From Dysidea avara (lineage: Eukaryota > Porifera > Demospongiae > Dictyoceratida > Dysideidae), in contig NC_089278.1 in NCBI RefSeq assembly GCF_963678975.1, forward strand, positions 11,807,479-11,871,478: a stretch of DNA of 64,000 bases, read 5' to 3'. The translations under genes and the position numbers were made by a program. Each line of letters opens with the position of its first letter. Position 1 is the stretch's first letter. The notes under the pieces were generated by a model. It was not told the origin of the DNA and did not search any database. It was given only the letters and a program-made list of their open reading frames with translations. This document shows, piece after piece, positions 24,101 through 44,700 of this stretch.

Positions 24101-27100
24101 TTAAATGTTTGTTATTGTTGTATGCCTTGAGACATGCAAACGCAAGGATGACATAGAGACTTTGTGAAATTTATTGTTATGTTATCCATGATATTCAACA
24201 TAAATTTGTAAAAGCTGACAAGACATTTTTATCTGCATTACCTTGTGTTACTAGCTAACAATAATTTCCTCTGCTGCAGTTACGTCGTGAGAAGATAGAC
24301 CTAGAGAATACACTGGAGCAGGAACAAGAGATGTTAGTGAACCGATTGTGGAGGAGAATGGATAAGGTGGAGGCTGAGAAAAGGTGTGATATGGCAAAAG
24401 AATTAGTAGTTCTACTGTATGCCTTCACACCCTTAAATAGTATACGTGGTGCAATAATATACTGTTAAGGGCAGAAATAGTTTCTATGGTTTCTTAATAG
24501 AATTTTCTGCTGCTGACTAAGTGATGCCTTCAGCCAAGCATGGCTGTGGACTTGATTTCTTCACTGTTCAACATCACTTCAGCCCAAGATGTGTCTTTTC
24601 GCCAACCCCAGAACCTACAATGTATTTTACCTTTGTCCTCTTTTGTCCCGTTTCTTTCTCCACTACCACTTAGGTGTTCATTGTGTGTCATGGTTTCAGT
24701 GCTTTAATTTCTGTAGTAACTGGATTGATTACAGGTGCTTCTTTCATTTGTAACGCTGTATAGTGGGTTGAACATAGCAGAACTGCAGCAGAATGGCCAC
24801 TTCACGTTCCAATAATTGATAATTGGGGTGCACATTCAGTCGTAATTTTCATAGTGACTTGCAGAGGTGCTTCTTGTATTGTTCTAATCCTGTAAAACAA
24901 GTGGCTATACTATTGACACACTGAAGTAGGAAGCAGGATGCGCTTTAAGTGCTACGTAAATATATTGCTCTTAATTGCATTCTTTTGTTTGGTATTTCAT
25001 GTGACCCTTAATAGTCGCAGTACTAAACTGAAAAACAATGGGGTTCACTGGGGTTCGTTAGATATTCAGATCGTCCTTCACGTAAACTTCAAGGAAATGT
25101 ACTTTGTTGTCTAAAAGCACTCTAAATTTGGTTAATAAATTGTGATTTGATGCATATAACTGTCACCAGACTTGTCACATATGTTTTCTATAATGAAACA
25201 ACAACCCTTCACTGCATTATACTGAGACCGCTGTATTACCCTCCTCAATAACAGATTTTGCGTAATTTATTTTATTGGTGCTTTAAACTCTGGCTTTTTT
25301 ACCAGCTTAATCGGCTGGGTTGACTGGGGTTTATCACACCGTTAGATTTAGAAATACATAAGCTTTCAAATGCACTCTAGTTTTTAATAAAATTGTCTTG
25401 AAATGAAGATTTTCCAATGAAAATGTACCGCTCATGTAAACGCGTCCAACCTCCTTTGAGTAGGAAGTATGCAAGCATAGATGACTTCCCTTGTTTCATT
25501 GCTATGATAGTGTATTTTTTTCTAAAAAAAATTTCTAATTTTTTACTTGCACTTGTTTATATAAGTATTCACTAATTAACACAAATGGCTTCTTTGCTCA
25601 TTTAATTACTAGTTCTTGCATGAGCCTGTTGTTTAGCTTGTTTTGACAAGCCTTACTAATGTCAACAGACTCAATATCACTGTATCATCCTAGGGTTGAC
25701 AACCAGAAAGTAATATTAGATACATAAGACTATAACAATCTAACTTTGTTATGTCAGTTTGGTTGTTTGTACACTATAGAGACTTAGAGACACGTATGGG
25801 CACCACACCCCCTCCTTCTCCATCAGACAAAATGGACCATGTGGCTCTTAATGCTCGTATTGTGCAATTGTCCAGTGAAGTTGATCGGCTAAAGAAAATG
25901 TTGAGCAAAACTGAAGCTAAACGTAAGAGTATTAGGTTGTGTGACCTTTCAGTAGATACTAATGTGAACAATTTGTGTACTTTTTAAAAAAAAAATCATT
26001 ATACCCGTTGCAGATCGAGAAAAAATCCAAGCTTTAGAAGATGAGGAGCGTTCTTTGAAAGAGGAGAATGTTAGATTGCAGAGGAAGTTATTAAGAGAGA
26101 TGGAACGTAGAGAAGCATTAAGTAGACAATTATCTGAGAGTGAAAGCAGCTTAGAAATGGACGATGAAAGGTATGTAGGTTATTTTTTAGTCAGTTGTGG
26201 CTAGAATATTGTACTAATTAATGTGTACAGGCACTTCAATGAGATTGCTACAGGCAAAGTTATACGTGTGGTCAGCAGTCCTGCTCCATATTCACCTTCA
26301 CCTACTAGAAGATCAATATCACCTTCTCCTGGTATGTGCTATAATATGATACTCACCAATAAGTTTAGGTCTATAACACTTGATAGAAATTTTGATACAG
26401 TGTTTATAATGTTGTTCTAGCATTGTTCCAGCCGGGAGGTGTGTCAGCATTTGCTCAGCCATCACCTTTCCACTCCACAGGTCATCATCGCACTTCATCA
26501 TTTGGATCAGGAACATCCCAGTTACAAGCCGCACCTGTGAGTTTTGCCTTAGTGTACATAATGGATCAGCATTATGTGGTGTGAAAAGTTTACTGTGGTT
26601 TCAATTTCATATGTAATTGAGATTCCCACTGGTCCTATCTACTATCTAGTGAAGCCACAGCCAAGGGAACAGGCTTGGCAAAATCAGCGGGGAAAGAGGA
26701 CCCTGTTGAGCTTGACTCTAGTCTGACTTTGTAAACCAGTCCATTGTATTGAATTCACCATACCTTGTCACTGCACTGTGTCATGTTGGGTGATATCACT
26801 TTTTGTTGGCCAAACTGATATACTTACCACATACAAGTGTGGATTAATTGCTTGTTCAGTAATTGACCTTGTAAATGACTACACTCAGGTTGTGTTAGGT
26901 GGGCAGTGTTGAAGACTATCAAAGTCAATTTTATTGTCCTAATTTGTTAAAGTTATAACTTGATTGTGGTAATTCACCAGTGGCCAGTGATCTGTATCAC
27001 TGACCTGCAGCTTACCAAATACAAAAGTTTACAGTGTACTTTGTACCAAGAGTTCATAATATATACACAGAGGTAATATGAAAAAAGGTTTCACAGTGCA

Positions 27101-27888
27101 TGGGCAAATTGTTAAATATTATCAATTATATAAATTTTGTGTATCATATTAATGGTCCTGAATATTTCAGTGTGCATGCTTGTTGTTGCACTTAAAATGT
27201 TGCTTCAGGCAGAATTAGAATACTGTGTGGATGCTTTTACATCCCATTCACACTGTCCTGGGTTACGAGTCAATTCATGTTAATGAACTCACTCAAGTTA
27301 TCCCTTGTTCGCCCTATTGCTTTACAAGTGGGCTGGGGATTGCCATGCCAAATAATAATGAACCAATAATCCATTCTTTGTTTAAGTGCTCAATAAAACT
27401 ATACTGAAATTGTAGAAACAGCATGAAGACTAAGCTGTATGGTGTTATAGCTGTATTATCTAGCCAGTGGTAGGCTTGCACCAAAAATGGCATAATTTTG
27501 GCATAATTTTCAAGTTTTTTAATTTAAATTAAAATACAGCAAAATCTTTGTAGCCGTGCTCCACTATCGCATAGGTGTTGATTAGCAATAACTCGTAGCA
27601 TGGCTTCAGTGATTTATTTTCCGTATTATGACTGGAGACGCTTGCAGTTTGAAATGCCGTATAACAGGTGGAACATAGCTGAAAAAAGTAGAATGGTGCT
27701 TTTCAGTCATTGATAAAATTTGGGTGTATGTTCAATCGTGTGATTATTGTGTCCATTGTCATTCCTTCCTTTGATGTGGTATGTGATGGTAATGAATAAT
27801 ATTATTGAGAAGAAGTACACAAACAAGTTTGGCCAACAAAGTGATATCACAGGTATGGTGAATTCATTACAATGGACTGGTCCGTTAC

Positions 27889-27919
<31 letters not shown>

Positions 27920-29210
27920 TCTGGTTTCACTAGATAAAAAAAAATAGCACTATTGTGCAAAATCCTTGAATAAACATATGGATGTAGTACTATCTCCAGA
28001 TCTGTAGTACCAGGTGACAACATGTGGATCAGCTTTGCTGCTTTGTCCCGTTTTCTATAGCAGGGCCACGATTATCACCTCAATTAGCACACTAACCGGG
28101 TATAAATATGTAATTTGTACCTAATGAACAACTTACAGTAGCTTTGGCACAAAACAAGCAGCGGCAAATAGCGTAGTACCTTTGTGTTTGTGTGACAACA
28201 TGTAGACCTTAGGCATTAGCCTTTTATAGTGCACTCTGTTTTTACCATATAAGATTACCAGTCGTGTGATCCGTGAGGGCTTGTTAATTTAAAGCTTCTA
28301 GTTGACCTTCAAGAGGCCTGGCCTAAAATGTTGTAGATTGCTGGCAAAATAATGATAATTAAGATCTTATGGAAATTTTGATGAGCTCTTAAAAGGTTTT
28401 GAAATCTTGTTCCTGGTTTTGTTGAGTTTGTCAATCCCTCATCTGAATCAGTGTAGATGTAGTACACTGCTATGGTTAAAAAGAATTTATTGCTATCACT
28501 TGTGTACATCAGTTCATCAAGAAGCAAGGAAGGCCAAGATGAACAGTAAATGTCACCATAGCTTTTGAATAAAGCACTTATGGAACACAATCCACACGTT
28601 TAATTTGTTTAACTCATCAAGAGAAGCCTAATGGCACCTTGTTTTTAACCAGTTGACATTAATCCCAGCTAGTATAGCTGTGGCATAGATGACCTCCCTT
28701 GTTTCATTGCTTTTATCTGTGGTCCCTACTCAAATAAATTTTCCAAGTTTTCTTTACATTATTAAAGTACAACATGTATTGTTAAGTTTCAGACCAAACT
28801 TAACCAAGACTGGGTGTTTATTTTCAATTTGTCCAGATGATGCCCAGCAGTTAATCAAACTCAGGTTGAATGCTATCATTTGTTACTGTACGCAAGAAAA
28901 TTTAGATGTAAGAAAAATTTGATGAATTCACACTTCAGCAGATTTAACGAATAATATGTTGATGCAAATCAAGAAATAGTAGACAAAACCTGTACTTTTA
29001 AAGGCGCTTATAATCATTTGACGAATTAAATCGATTCGTCAATTTTTTTTGACGTCAAAATTTCCTTGCATACGGTATAGTAGTCCTTTCTGTATGGTAA
29101 AATTGTGTACATTGTTTTGTTTAATACTGTAGCATCGTCCCAGGACCCACAGTAATGCCAGTGTTGGTGGTGGTAGTGGACGACAGCAGAAGCCATTGCA
29201 GAACACCTAA
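21190..29210 (+). CDS. CCDC6: CCDC6 coiled-coil protein
   Basis: Nine coding exons: 21190-21447, 23562-23711, 23766-23894, 24280-24383, 25780-25922, 26014-26170, 26231-26331, 26421-26536 and 29133-29210. Every junction keeps frame, giving 411 residues (human about 474). A Ser-rich N-terminus leads to a long coiled coil collinear with human CCDC6: [89 protein letters not shown]. The C-terminal part is Ser/Pro-rich ([19 protein letters not shown]), shorter than in vertebrates and without their long polyproline run. In mammals CCDC6 is an ATM substrate acting in the DNA-damage response and a RET fusion partner. Intron 1 (2.1 kb), intron 4 (1.4 kb) and intron 8 (2.6 kb) contain transposons and repeats. 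Confidence 0.96.
22762..23495. mobile_element. Foldback DNA element with GGACT-repeat ends, 734 bp
   Basis: The left end GGTTGTATACAATCACTGG is followed by tandem GGACT units. The right end is the inverted equivalent, CCAGTCCAGTCC... then TGATTGCATACAACC. Flanks TTCAATAAT (22753-22761) and TTTAATAAT (23496-23504) look like a 9-bp duplication with one change. In CCDC6 intron 1. Non-coding. Confidence 0.65.
24470..24900 (+). repeat. Interspersed repeat R1, copy in CCDC6 intron 4
   Basis: Matches the 16230-16900 copy through GTGATGCCTTCAGCCAAGC, TTGATTTCTTCACTGTTC, CACTTCAG and GGTTGAACATAGC. Confidence 0.6.
27480..27840 (+). repeat. Interspersed repeat R1, partial copy in CCDC6 intron 8
   Basis: Shares GGTGGAACATAGC, a CAATCG segment and CCTTTGATGTGGTATG with the 3' half of the 16230-16900 copy. 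Confidence 0.55.
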
Positions 29211-29615
29211 TACAGCTGCTGCACATAATGTTTGTGCAGCGTAACTCTCACACACACCAAATGATTCTGTACATGTTAAATTGAAAGAATTTCTGCAAAA
29301 CTTTAATAACTAACTGTCATGTACTTTTTAAATGATAATGTCGTTATCCAAATTACATGTTATGAACATACCATAATATTTCAAGGGGGAAAATTTTCAT
29401 GGTTTGGGGGTTATCAGCGAAAATTTTTCCTTGAAATATTTAGACCTCCATATAGTCTAATACATTTTGGAAGTGTTTGCAATCCGCGAAATAAACTAAC
29501 AACATTGCTCAACCTCGAAATATTAGGCTATATGGTAAAATTTAAGTTATGCGCCTTATGAAATAATTTGTGATCGAAACAGTACGCGCGTGTGGAAGCC
29601 CCACCTTTAATTTGA
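29211..29615. other. Short intergenic gap, CCDC6 to Death-domain gene
   Basis: Contains the CCDC6 3' UTR and a repeat at about 29376-29545 rich in GGGGAAAATTTTC and its inverse. AATAAA at 29490-29495 lies inside that repeat. The next start codon follows at 29616 on the same strand. Confidence 0.45.
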
Positions 29616-30988
29616 ATGGCGACGTCGGGAAGAGTGATAGATGGTTAGTGTACACACAGTATATGACTACAATTGTAGAACATCGCGTAGCTAAACAGTT
29701 TTTTACCTGTTATGTACTGGTGGGGGTTCTCCCCTAAACACAAACTTGCAGACTTTAATTTTGGAAACATTAAACTTAGGGCCATATAAAGCGGAACGTT
29801 ATGAACTGTGTTTAACCATGACATGGGGTATATTATTATTATTATCAAATTGTTTAAAGGGATACACAAAAGGCATGTGCCTGTACAAGGTGATACCCTT
29901 ACATACAATCCTTACAGTTACAAAAATACAATTACAAAATCAACATACATGAGGAACCCTCTAGTGGCAGACACACTAAGGCATTATTTTCTCCAGATTC
30001 TATTGAGTGTTCTATTGGAATAATATGGATTTAACTATTTAGGCCGCAAACTTGATTAATTGTTTCTCATCCCCGCCCGCATCCAATTTTACCCCACTGC
30101 CTCTAATGTTGTTAACAATCACATGCACACGTATTGTGATGCTAAGAAGGCTGGCTATCATTTTACAGCACAGCAAATGTCACTTGAATCTCAGAAACGG
30201 TGGTAAAATTGTAAATACTTTTTAAAAGGCTTTATAGTAGCACACAGCTTGATTTGGAGTATTTTCTTTTCTTAATGAAAAATGACCTCCCGCCCGCATG
30301 GAAATTCATACTTTTGCCTTAGGCCACAGAATTGTTTTTCTCACTCCAGCCATATGTAAGGTATTCAAAACACTTGTTTATTCGATTATGAACATTACTC
30401 TTTTGTGTAAGTATAATACCTTGCTATACATGTCTACAATTTCTTGATTGTGGTTAGCTAAGAACATTCTTTATACAGTTTCTTACACAAACACTTGGGA
30501 GTTTAATATTTCACCCTTTTGGCAAGAATCCGTCACATGATTTTTAGAACACAATTAATGTATGGATTTATTAATTTTTCTGCCTTGCTGAAAATCATGG
30601 AGATAGAGTGGTCATAATTTATTTGCTCAGCTAGATTGCTTCCAACCTTGCATACACATACTCTCTCAGAAAAGTATGTTGCTATTTTAAAATTTGCACT
30701 ACAGCTGATGCAAGACCGACAGAGAAGGAACTTAATAATCACTTGATCATGGAGGTAGCTCCTAGGTGGCGTGAGATAGGGATTGAGTTGTTGGATAATC
30801 ACCAGTTATCTCACTTGGATATTATAGCTGCAAACAACCATGATGTAAGGAAGAATTGCTACGAGATGCTTTGTTTCTGGCTGAAATCCCACCCAGATGC
30901 CAACTGGCACAAGATAGTGACAGCACTACAATCATCAAGTGTCCAGTTAAACACTATTGCTGATGACCTTGAGAAGAAATTTATTTAA
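29616..30988 (+). CDS. Death-domain-only protein, 103 aa
   Basis: Exon 30705-30988 encodes a Death domain: RWREIGIELL, LSHLDIIAANNHDV, CYEMLCFWLKSHPDANW, KIVTALQSSSVQLNTIADDLEKKF, following the six-helix pattern including the Trp of helix 1 and helix-5 hydrophobics. The only in-phase 5' exon I find is 29616-29643 (MATSGRVID), donor GTTAGT at 29644, joining in phase 1. The result is a protein that is nothing but a Death domain, an adaptor-like architecture for homotypic assembly with receptors or caspase adaptors. If that 5' exon is wrong, this may be the last exon of a larger receptor or adaptor. AATAAA at 31162-31167, which would make its 3' UTR overlap that of TEAD. Confidence 0.72.
29644..30704. 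other. Intron of the Death-domain gene
   Basis: 1061 bp of AT-rich sequence without recognisable genes on either strand. Confidence 0.4.
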
Positions 30989-31262
30989 CTTAACTGCCAC
31001 CAATACAACCGATTGTTTTATTGGAGTATTTTTTGTATATTTTGCAACAATAAGCACAACTACAACATTGATTACAATCTACAGCAGAAAAATTGTTAAA
31101 AACATGTTAGATCATGTGATTGTCATGTGATGCATATAATATTATTAGTTCTGATGATGAAAATAAAAAAGAAATATTATCATTACAACAGCTGAAGGAA
31201 AGAGGTAGGGAAAAATATAACAGGTTTTTTTTTTTTTTAATCTTCACCATCCAGCATTAGTG

Positions 31263-37874
<6,612 letters not shown>

Positions 37875-38755
37875 GGCACAAACTACACGTGTCACAGTTA
37901 TATTGTACACAATAAAGAACCTTTCAAAGCTGTTTAACACTTGTAGGCAGGAGATACCAAATTACCACCGCTATGGGCAAGCGTACTCGAACCTTTGAAC
38001 AATTGCCACCAGCTTCTGACACATGCCGTGACATTTAGCTATAGCGAATCGCGAGAAGCAAAATGTATTAACGAAGATCTCTGTTATCAGAAAGAAGCCG
38101 CTTTAGGCGACTTCCACGCTTTAACACATCGCCTTTAATGCACGTGGCTAGTCGCGCTGCAACTTCATGGAATTTGCTTCTTTTTGGACTACAACTTCAA
38201 TAGCAGTAAGCATCTAGACAATACACGTGTATACATTTTACATTGCCCAAAATATTCCAACAATCAAATATCATTAGGTGGAATTTGGTAAAACGCAATG
38301 CCTGGAATAGCTAATATGTAACAAAGTTGATTTGTGAAAAAGCATGGAAATAATGAACAGCAAGTTGGAGCTCACTTGCAAAGGATCAAAATGACACGCT
38401 AGACGTTGACTGCAAGAGTCTTCGCCGACCGCTCAGTTATGAGGTGAATTCGAATCGAAATTCCTCTTCGCTCAACTATCAAATTCTTGGTGTCTTTCTA
38501 CCACGAGATCGGCACTCCAAGCACGCCAGTAACTAACATAGGATCGCACACAATGTGGCTTAAAGGAACGCACACTGCATTCCACACATTAACTGAGGTA
38601 TACAGGAAACCGGACTCGCCCAGTTGTCGCATACAGACTGAACCCACAAAAGAATTCTAACCAATGGCGCCCATTGCGGTCATTTTGAATATCACGTGTA
38701 TGAATACGCATGCGCGAAAGTGTTAGTCACGTGAAAGGTTTTTTGGAAAGGCATC
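37875..38755. promoter_or_regulatory. Divergent promoter region, TEAD and IYD
   Basis: 881 bp between divergent start codons. Near the IYD start it carries CCAATGG, two CACGTG-type E-boxes (around 38691 and 38728) and CGCATGCGCG, resembling an NRF1 site. No third gene seen. Confidence 0.5.
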
Positions 38756-41700
38756 ATGGCTGAGTCTTTCACAGTTCATTTTGTCGCAAACTACTGGAGA
38801 CATATTCTAGGGATCATCCTACCCTTGTTGATACTGTATGTAATTCGCTCATTCTTCACAAGAAAACGAGACACTCCGGAGACTAACCGCTCACCCTCCG
38901 AATTACCAGAGGAGCACCCATTAGCAGAGTTTAGAGACGCCCAGCCAACTGATAAAGATAGTGATTTGCCTACAGCACCTCTTAGTCCTCTACATGCTGA
39001 AGATACTGAACAGATGCCATATGTTCATGTGAAACACACCGAGGAAGAGATGATACAACGATCACAAGAATTCTATAAATTGATGAACAATCGCAGGTCA
39101 GTTAGGATGTTCAGCCAGCAACCAGTACCAATTGAAGTGATCAGGAACATTGTACACACTGCTGGGACTGCCCCATCTGGTAAGAACCCTAATGATCGAC
39201 TAATTGTATGTACCTGTACATGTACACTCCCAAGTAGTTGGGTAGTAGACCTGTATGTATCTATCTATGGCAACTAATAAGGTGGATTCTGTTTTTGCAT
39301 GATAAGGATTATTATTGTAATTTGCATGGGAGGGTCAAAGTGCTGCCGTGTGCTATATTTTCTGTATTGTACCGATGAGTCATACGGCACACGCACACAC
39401 GGCACAGTTATGTGGCTAATTGGGTAAATACAGTACAGTTATGGGTAATACAGTACACTAAAGAAAACTGTACAGTTATGCAGTGCTGTTATATGTAAGG
39501 AATGTTATGAAAACAACCTCACTCAGACAGCACAATTGCATGACATTATAAATCGCTAAAACTAGCCAGACTAATGCTACCAGTTGGTTCTATAGATAGA
39601 TTACATGAACACTTACTGATAGTTTGACACGGAAAATTGAAGCAACAACTCCACACAGACAGCATGATGGATCACATGTGTGACACTGTCATACACTAAA
39701 ACTAGTCAAACTAATCCTACCAAAATCATTCTACAACTACAATTGGATTATATACAACTTACTGATAGTCTGTTCACCAAAAATCGGATACTCAAGAAAA
39801 TAGCCCCCGATCAAGATGTCCAGGAAGTACAATAAAACACTTAAAGCACCGCCTATGTTTGTGTGTACAAAACTATAGCACTCGGGGGGGGGTGTCTTGA
39901 GGCATTATTTGCCTCGAGACATGCCCCCTCATGCTGTATTTTCCATACACATGCACAGCAATCCTTTAATTATAAAGGATTGCTGTATTTGCCTCAAGAC
40001 ACGCCCCCTCATGCTGTATTTTCCATACACATGCACGGCAATCCTTTAATTATAACAAGTGGTTCCATGCCTAGTACAATTGGTTAAAGCTGCACCTTGA
40101 ATACTCACCGTAGTATGTATAGTGGCCACACTTTGTTTGATAAGGAGCTGACTGCTTAACCTACTGGTTAGAAAGGAGAAGTAGAATATTATTCAGTACT
40201 ATTTTCAATAATAAGGAAAGAAGCAAAAGTTGTGTATGTCAGTGTGGAGAAGACTACATACTTGTTAAATAGGAGCCCCAGTACATTTCACTAAAATAGC
40301 AGGTGAAAGCAATAGTCACTGCACTTATGAGCTACTTTTGTTATAAACAACACCACCCTTGAATAGTAGTCGCATCAATTTTTGAAACTAGGCTGATAGT
40401 AGCTGCACATTTACCCAAGTAAATGCAGTCAGTATAAATTCACCTTTTGGGTGGCCCATGGGACAGAGAGATCAAAGAAAAGGGAATTTACAACTAGGTG
40501 GTCTGCGGTTTGGAGTGATGGCTTTATATTGATAGTTGCTTACTGTGTTTGGGTCCTGTGGGACTTGTGATGTTGAACCATTTCATCACAGTAAGACCTC
40601 ATAAGGCATATATTCCCTAATTAAAAATGAGATGCTCCTATTGACATTAAATTTAGCCGAGGTCACCGTCACCTGAAGCCCAGAAACAGTATGAGGATAA
40701 AAAATTTACATCCCTTGAAAACTGTTTGTATGTATAGCGTATGCAAGTGCAGTACCTGCTTACTCAGGTTTCACAAGCAGACTGGCCTATGACTATGTCT
40801 TGACCACACACAGCATGGAGTGGTAACTTTGTAAACACCATCTCCCAGTTAGTGTGTATGGTATTCACATGCTGAACCTGTGTAATCTTATGTTATAGTT
40901 GAAGCACTGCATGTGTGTACGGGAAATACAGCATGAGAGTGTGTGTCAAGAAGCTATTACGTACATCATGATGAGTACTGTGTAGTCTTGAGACACCTCC
41001 CCCTCCCACAAGTGCTGTATTTTTGTGTACACACTAGCATAGAAAACAACATATGGCAAGCTGGCAGATAAGCATGCACTCATATGAGAGGGACTATAGT
41101 GCACTGAAAGCTGCTCTTAATTTGTCAACCTAAGCTTCACCCCTACGTGCTTTACAATGTACGTATGAGCTGAAAAGCTGCATAAAAGATAAATACCGTA
41201 TAGGGGGAAAGTTTCAATGGGCTAAATTTTTGCAGATTTCGTGGTTTTTCAAAAACCGCGTAAGTTTCCCTGCAAATGCTGCTGCTAGTTGTGATGAGTA
41301 TCTGTAGGATTAGTTGACATGTCACATAAGCTTGCTTAACAACATGGAAAATCCTACAGCAGCCCAGCTTCTTTTGTGAGCCATGTCCACTTATTTGGAT
41401 TGTGCATCACTGTCTGTAACTAGTCATACGTGGAGCCACACCTATTTAGCAAGATGTGTTGCAGCAATCTGAAGGTATGCATGAAGCCATGTGCAATGCC
41501 AATGTAGAGCCATGCCCACTTTAATAGTTCGTCAGATGCCAGTGTATGCTTGCATCATATTTGTCATGAGCCACACCCACTTATTGACAAATATGCATTG
41601 TTTACGTGCACGGCTAAGCATTTTGAGCGGGTGCCACTGTGCACGAAAGTTCATCCGCTTGTTTGCCCTCTACTGCGAAACTTTCGCCCATCAAAATTTT

Positions 41701-44700
41701 CTCCCTATATGGTACTGTAATAGAACAGTCATGCAAATACTCTAATACAATAATCAAAATGTCATGGTCTGAACTTTAAGATAAGACCTAGATAAGACCT
41801 ATTAATAGTATGTCAGCTTAGGTGACCTCTTCACTTATAAGGTGTTTATCTGTACACTGTATCTTGTTTACAAAGTCCACTTTCACTGACCTATGTAGTT
41901 AGCTATCTGGTACATGTAGTGTATACCTACCAAGCTTTTTTAGTCCCTGGCCTAATAAAGCTACCACAATACATCAGTTTAGCAACCATAACCAAGTTAA
42001 TAGCCAGAAGTTACACGTCACCCACAGTAAAGTAATTGCATGCCACTGAAGTACTCTTTTATTAAGCAGAAAAGTACTGAGTACCGTATAGCTTGAAATT
42101 TTCGAAGGATGAAATGTTTGTGAATTTTGTGAGTAATGATAGCTTCATAAAAATATAATTCTGAAATGTTTTAAGTTTATACAAATAGCTATTATCCCCA
42201 TTTTCTAGACTTTCAAAAAAATACAGAAATTGTAGTTTACAATAGTTTCACCCCTCAAGAATTTCTTGCTATATGGTATACAGCTTACATGCATAGCGCT
42301 GCCAATCATAGCAAATTGTGCAATATAAATGTTTCTTGGCACTCCTTTTATAAGTGTAAAGCAAACTTATACTAGTGATAAATGTCGGATGCCAAGTGGT
42401 ATCAGAGTAATACACTCATTGGTCAGTAGTGTGTACACTCAATGTGAGGCAGTTGAAATATGAAGATGTTGTTAGTGCCTGTGGACTGTGCCCCCAGACC
42501 CCTGCTACTGTGATTTCCTACCATGTCAAAGCTGAACCCCCCCTTGAGAAATCCTGGTTACAACCCTGAAACTGGTAGGCTAGTTTTTACAATGCCATGC
42601 TTGTGATCAATACTGTCTGAGTGGGGTTGTTTTCATAACATTCCTTACATAACTGTGCATAACTTACTGTATTTGCATGGGGATTTAGAAAACTTGGACT
42701 GGACCAGGTCAATTCTTCAAGTAAGCCAATTCACACAGCAGCTATAACATACAATTCACATAATAGCTAGCTATAACATACATTCTTCACCTTGTAGCCA
42801 CTCTGCCAAGAACACGATAAGCTAGCTAGCTACGATGGCTCAGACTGCAACAGCGATCGCACACAAAACTTCATCCACAATAAAACAACCTATTAAACTA
42901 CATTAATCGTTACAAAGCTACAAGCTCTTTCTGCTGTACTCAACTGTTACACACACGAGTAACTTAGAATCGTGATATACAAAGTGAAAGGAACTAAGAT
43001 GACAGCAAACCTTTAAATTTATTTCGGTTAGTCTCTTCCCCAACTGCCCACGTGCTTGGTCACACAAAGGTCGTCTGGTGACTTTGGTCCAGTTTAGCCA
43101 GTCATCCATGACCATTTCTTTAAATAACTATTACTGTTATTCTTGCAAAAGGAAGAAGATAAACTTGAGCTACTTTCTCGCTCTTTCCTCCTATGTCGTA
43201 ATGACTTTTACACGAATGTATTTTTAGAACCGAGTTTGAAAGGGAGAAGCACAAGAAGTTAGTTACAGAGCTCAGATACAGATGTTCGAAAGGTGAAACC
43301 GGTCTTGTAATTCATCATGGATCTATTATCACCAAAACCTCTACTGGAAATACCAATGTGTCACCTGCTGGCAATGGTGCACCTGCGGATGCTCAGTCAT
43401 CTGCTGCCAGGTACCGGATATACAAACGGTAAATAACAAGACAGTTTAAGAATGAATGAACTACAAATTTTCCTTCCTTTTTTTTCCCTCCACTATTAAG
43501 TTATGGAACTCCCCTACACTTAATTAGTTTTATATTATGTTAAATACTTGTGCGTTATAATCTCTTTTGATTTCTGCACAGTAGTAAATATATATAAGTT
43601 TGAAGGTTTGCTGTTATCTTGGTTCCTTTCACCATAGATAATAGATTATCTATGCTTTCACATTGTATATCACGATTCTAATAAATTCGGGTGGTTACTT
43701 GTGTGTGTAACAGTTGAGTACAGCAGAAAGAGCTTGTAGCTTTGTAGCAATTGTCAATTGTGTAGTAGAAAGTAGTTTAATAGCTTAGTTAGGTTGTTTT
43801 ATCGTGGATGAAGTTTCATGCACGATCGCTGTTGCAGTCTGAGCCATCATAGCTAGCTAGCTTATTGTGTTCTTGGCGGAGTGGCTACAAGGTGAAGAGT
43901 GTACGTTATAGCTAGCTATGGCGTGAATTGTATGTTATAGCTACTGTGTGAACTGGCTTACTTGAAGAATTGACCTGGTCCAGTCCAGGTTTTCTAAACC
44001 CCCTATTTGCATGCCCAAGCATACTTTATCTGTATTTGCCCAATTATCCACATGACTGTACTGTATATACTAGTTAGAGCACTGCTGCAAGTGAAATATG
44101 GGGAAATAGCACAAGGGCATGGGTGAGAGATTAATACAGCACAAGGTGAAGCCGAGTGTTGCATATACTGTATTTGGCTTGAGACAACACCAGAGTGCTT
44201 ATTGTATGAGCGTGGTGGTGCTTTAACCGGTTTAAAGTGCTTTCTGGTCATCTTTGTTCGGATTGTGTTTACAGTAGTCAGACTAATCAAATGGAAGGAA
44301 TCCCATTTATATATTTCATTATAGCTCACTTGCGACACATCAGTGGTCATGGTGCTGCATCATGTAGTGAAAACAAGCCAGTGAGAATGGAATTCCTTTA
44401 AGTTTGATTGGATTTTTATCAAATCTGGAGAGAGAAAAATGAATGGGTGTGTGTGTAATATAGACTGTGAAGCAGTGAACTCCAATTTTACTGCAATAAA
44501 AGAAATTTCCTCAGAGGTAATCATGGAACTAAATCTGTGGGACCAACATTTGGAGGTTTTTAAAAATTTTATTTTGCTCTTGTTTGTACAATCACAGTTG
44601 CCGATACATTAGCTGTGCATAGTCTATACCTCCATGTTGCTACTAAACATATGACTTGCATGTGATCTTGTATTTGTAGGAGCCCACACTGAGCCATGGA

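Noticed and set aside
42918-43115. 65-codon minus-strand frame in the IYD intron
   Set aside because: Lies largely in the left inverted arm of the 1.3-kb element; a mirrored, stop-interrupted version occurs in the right arm, so it is not evidence of a gene.
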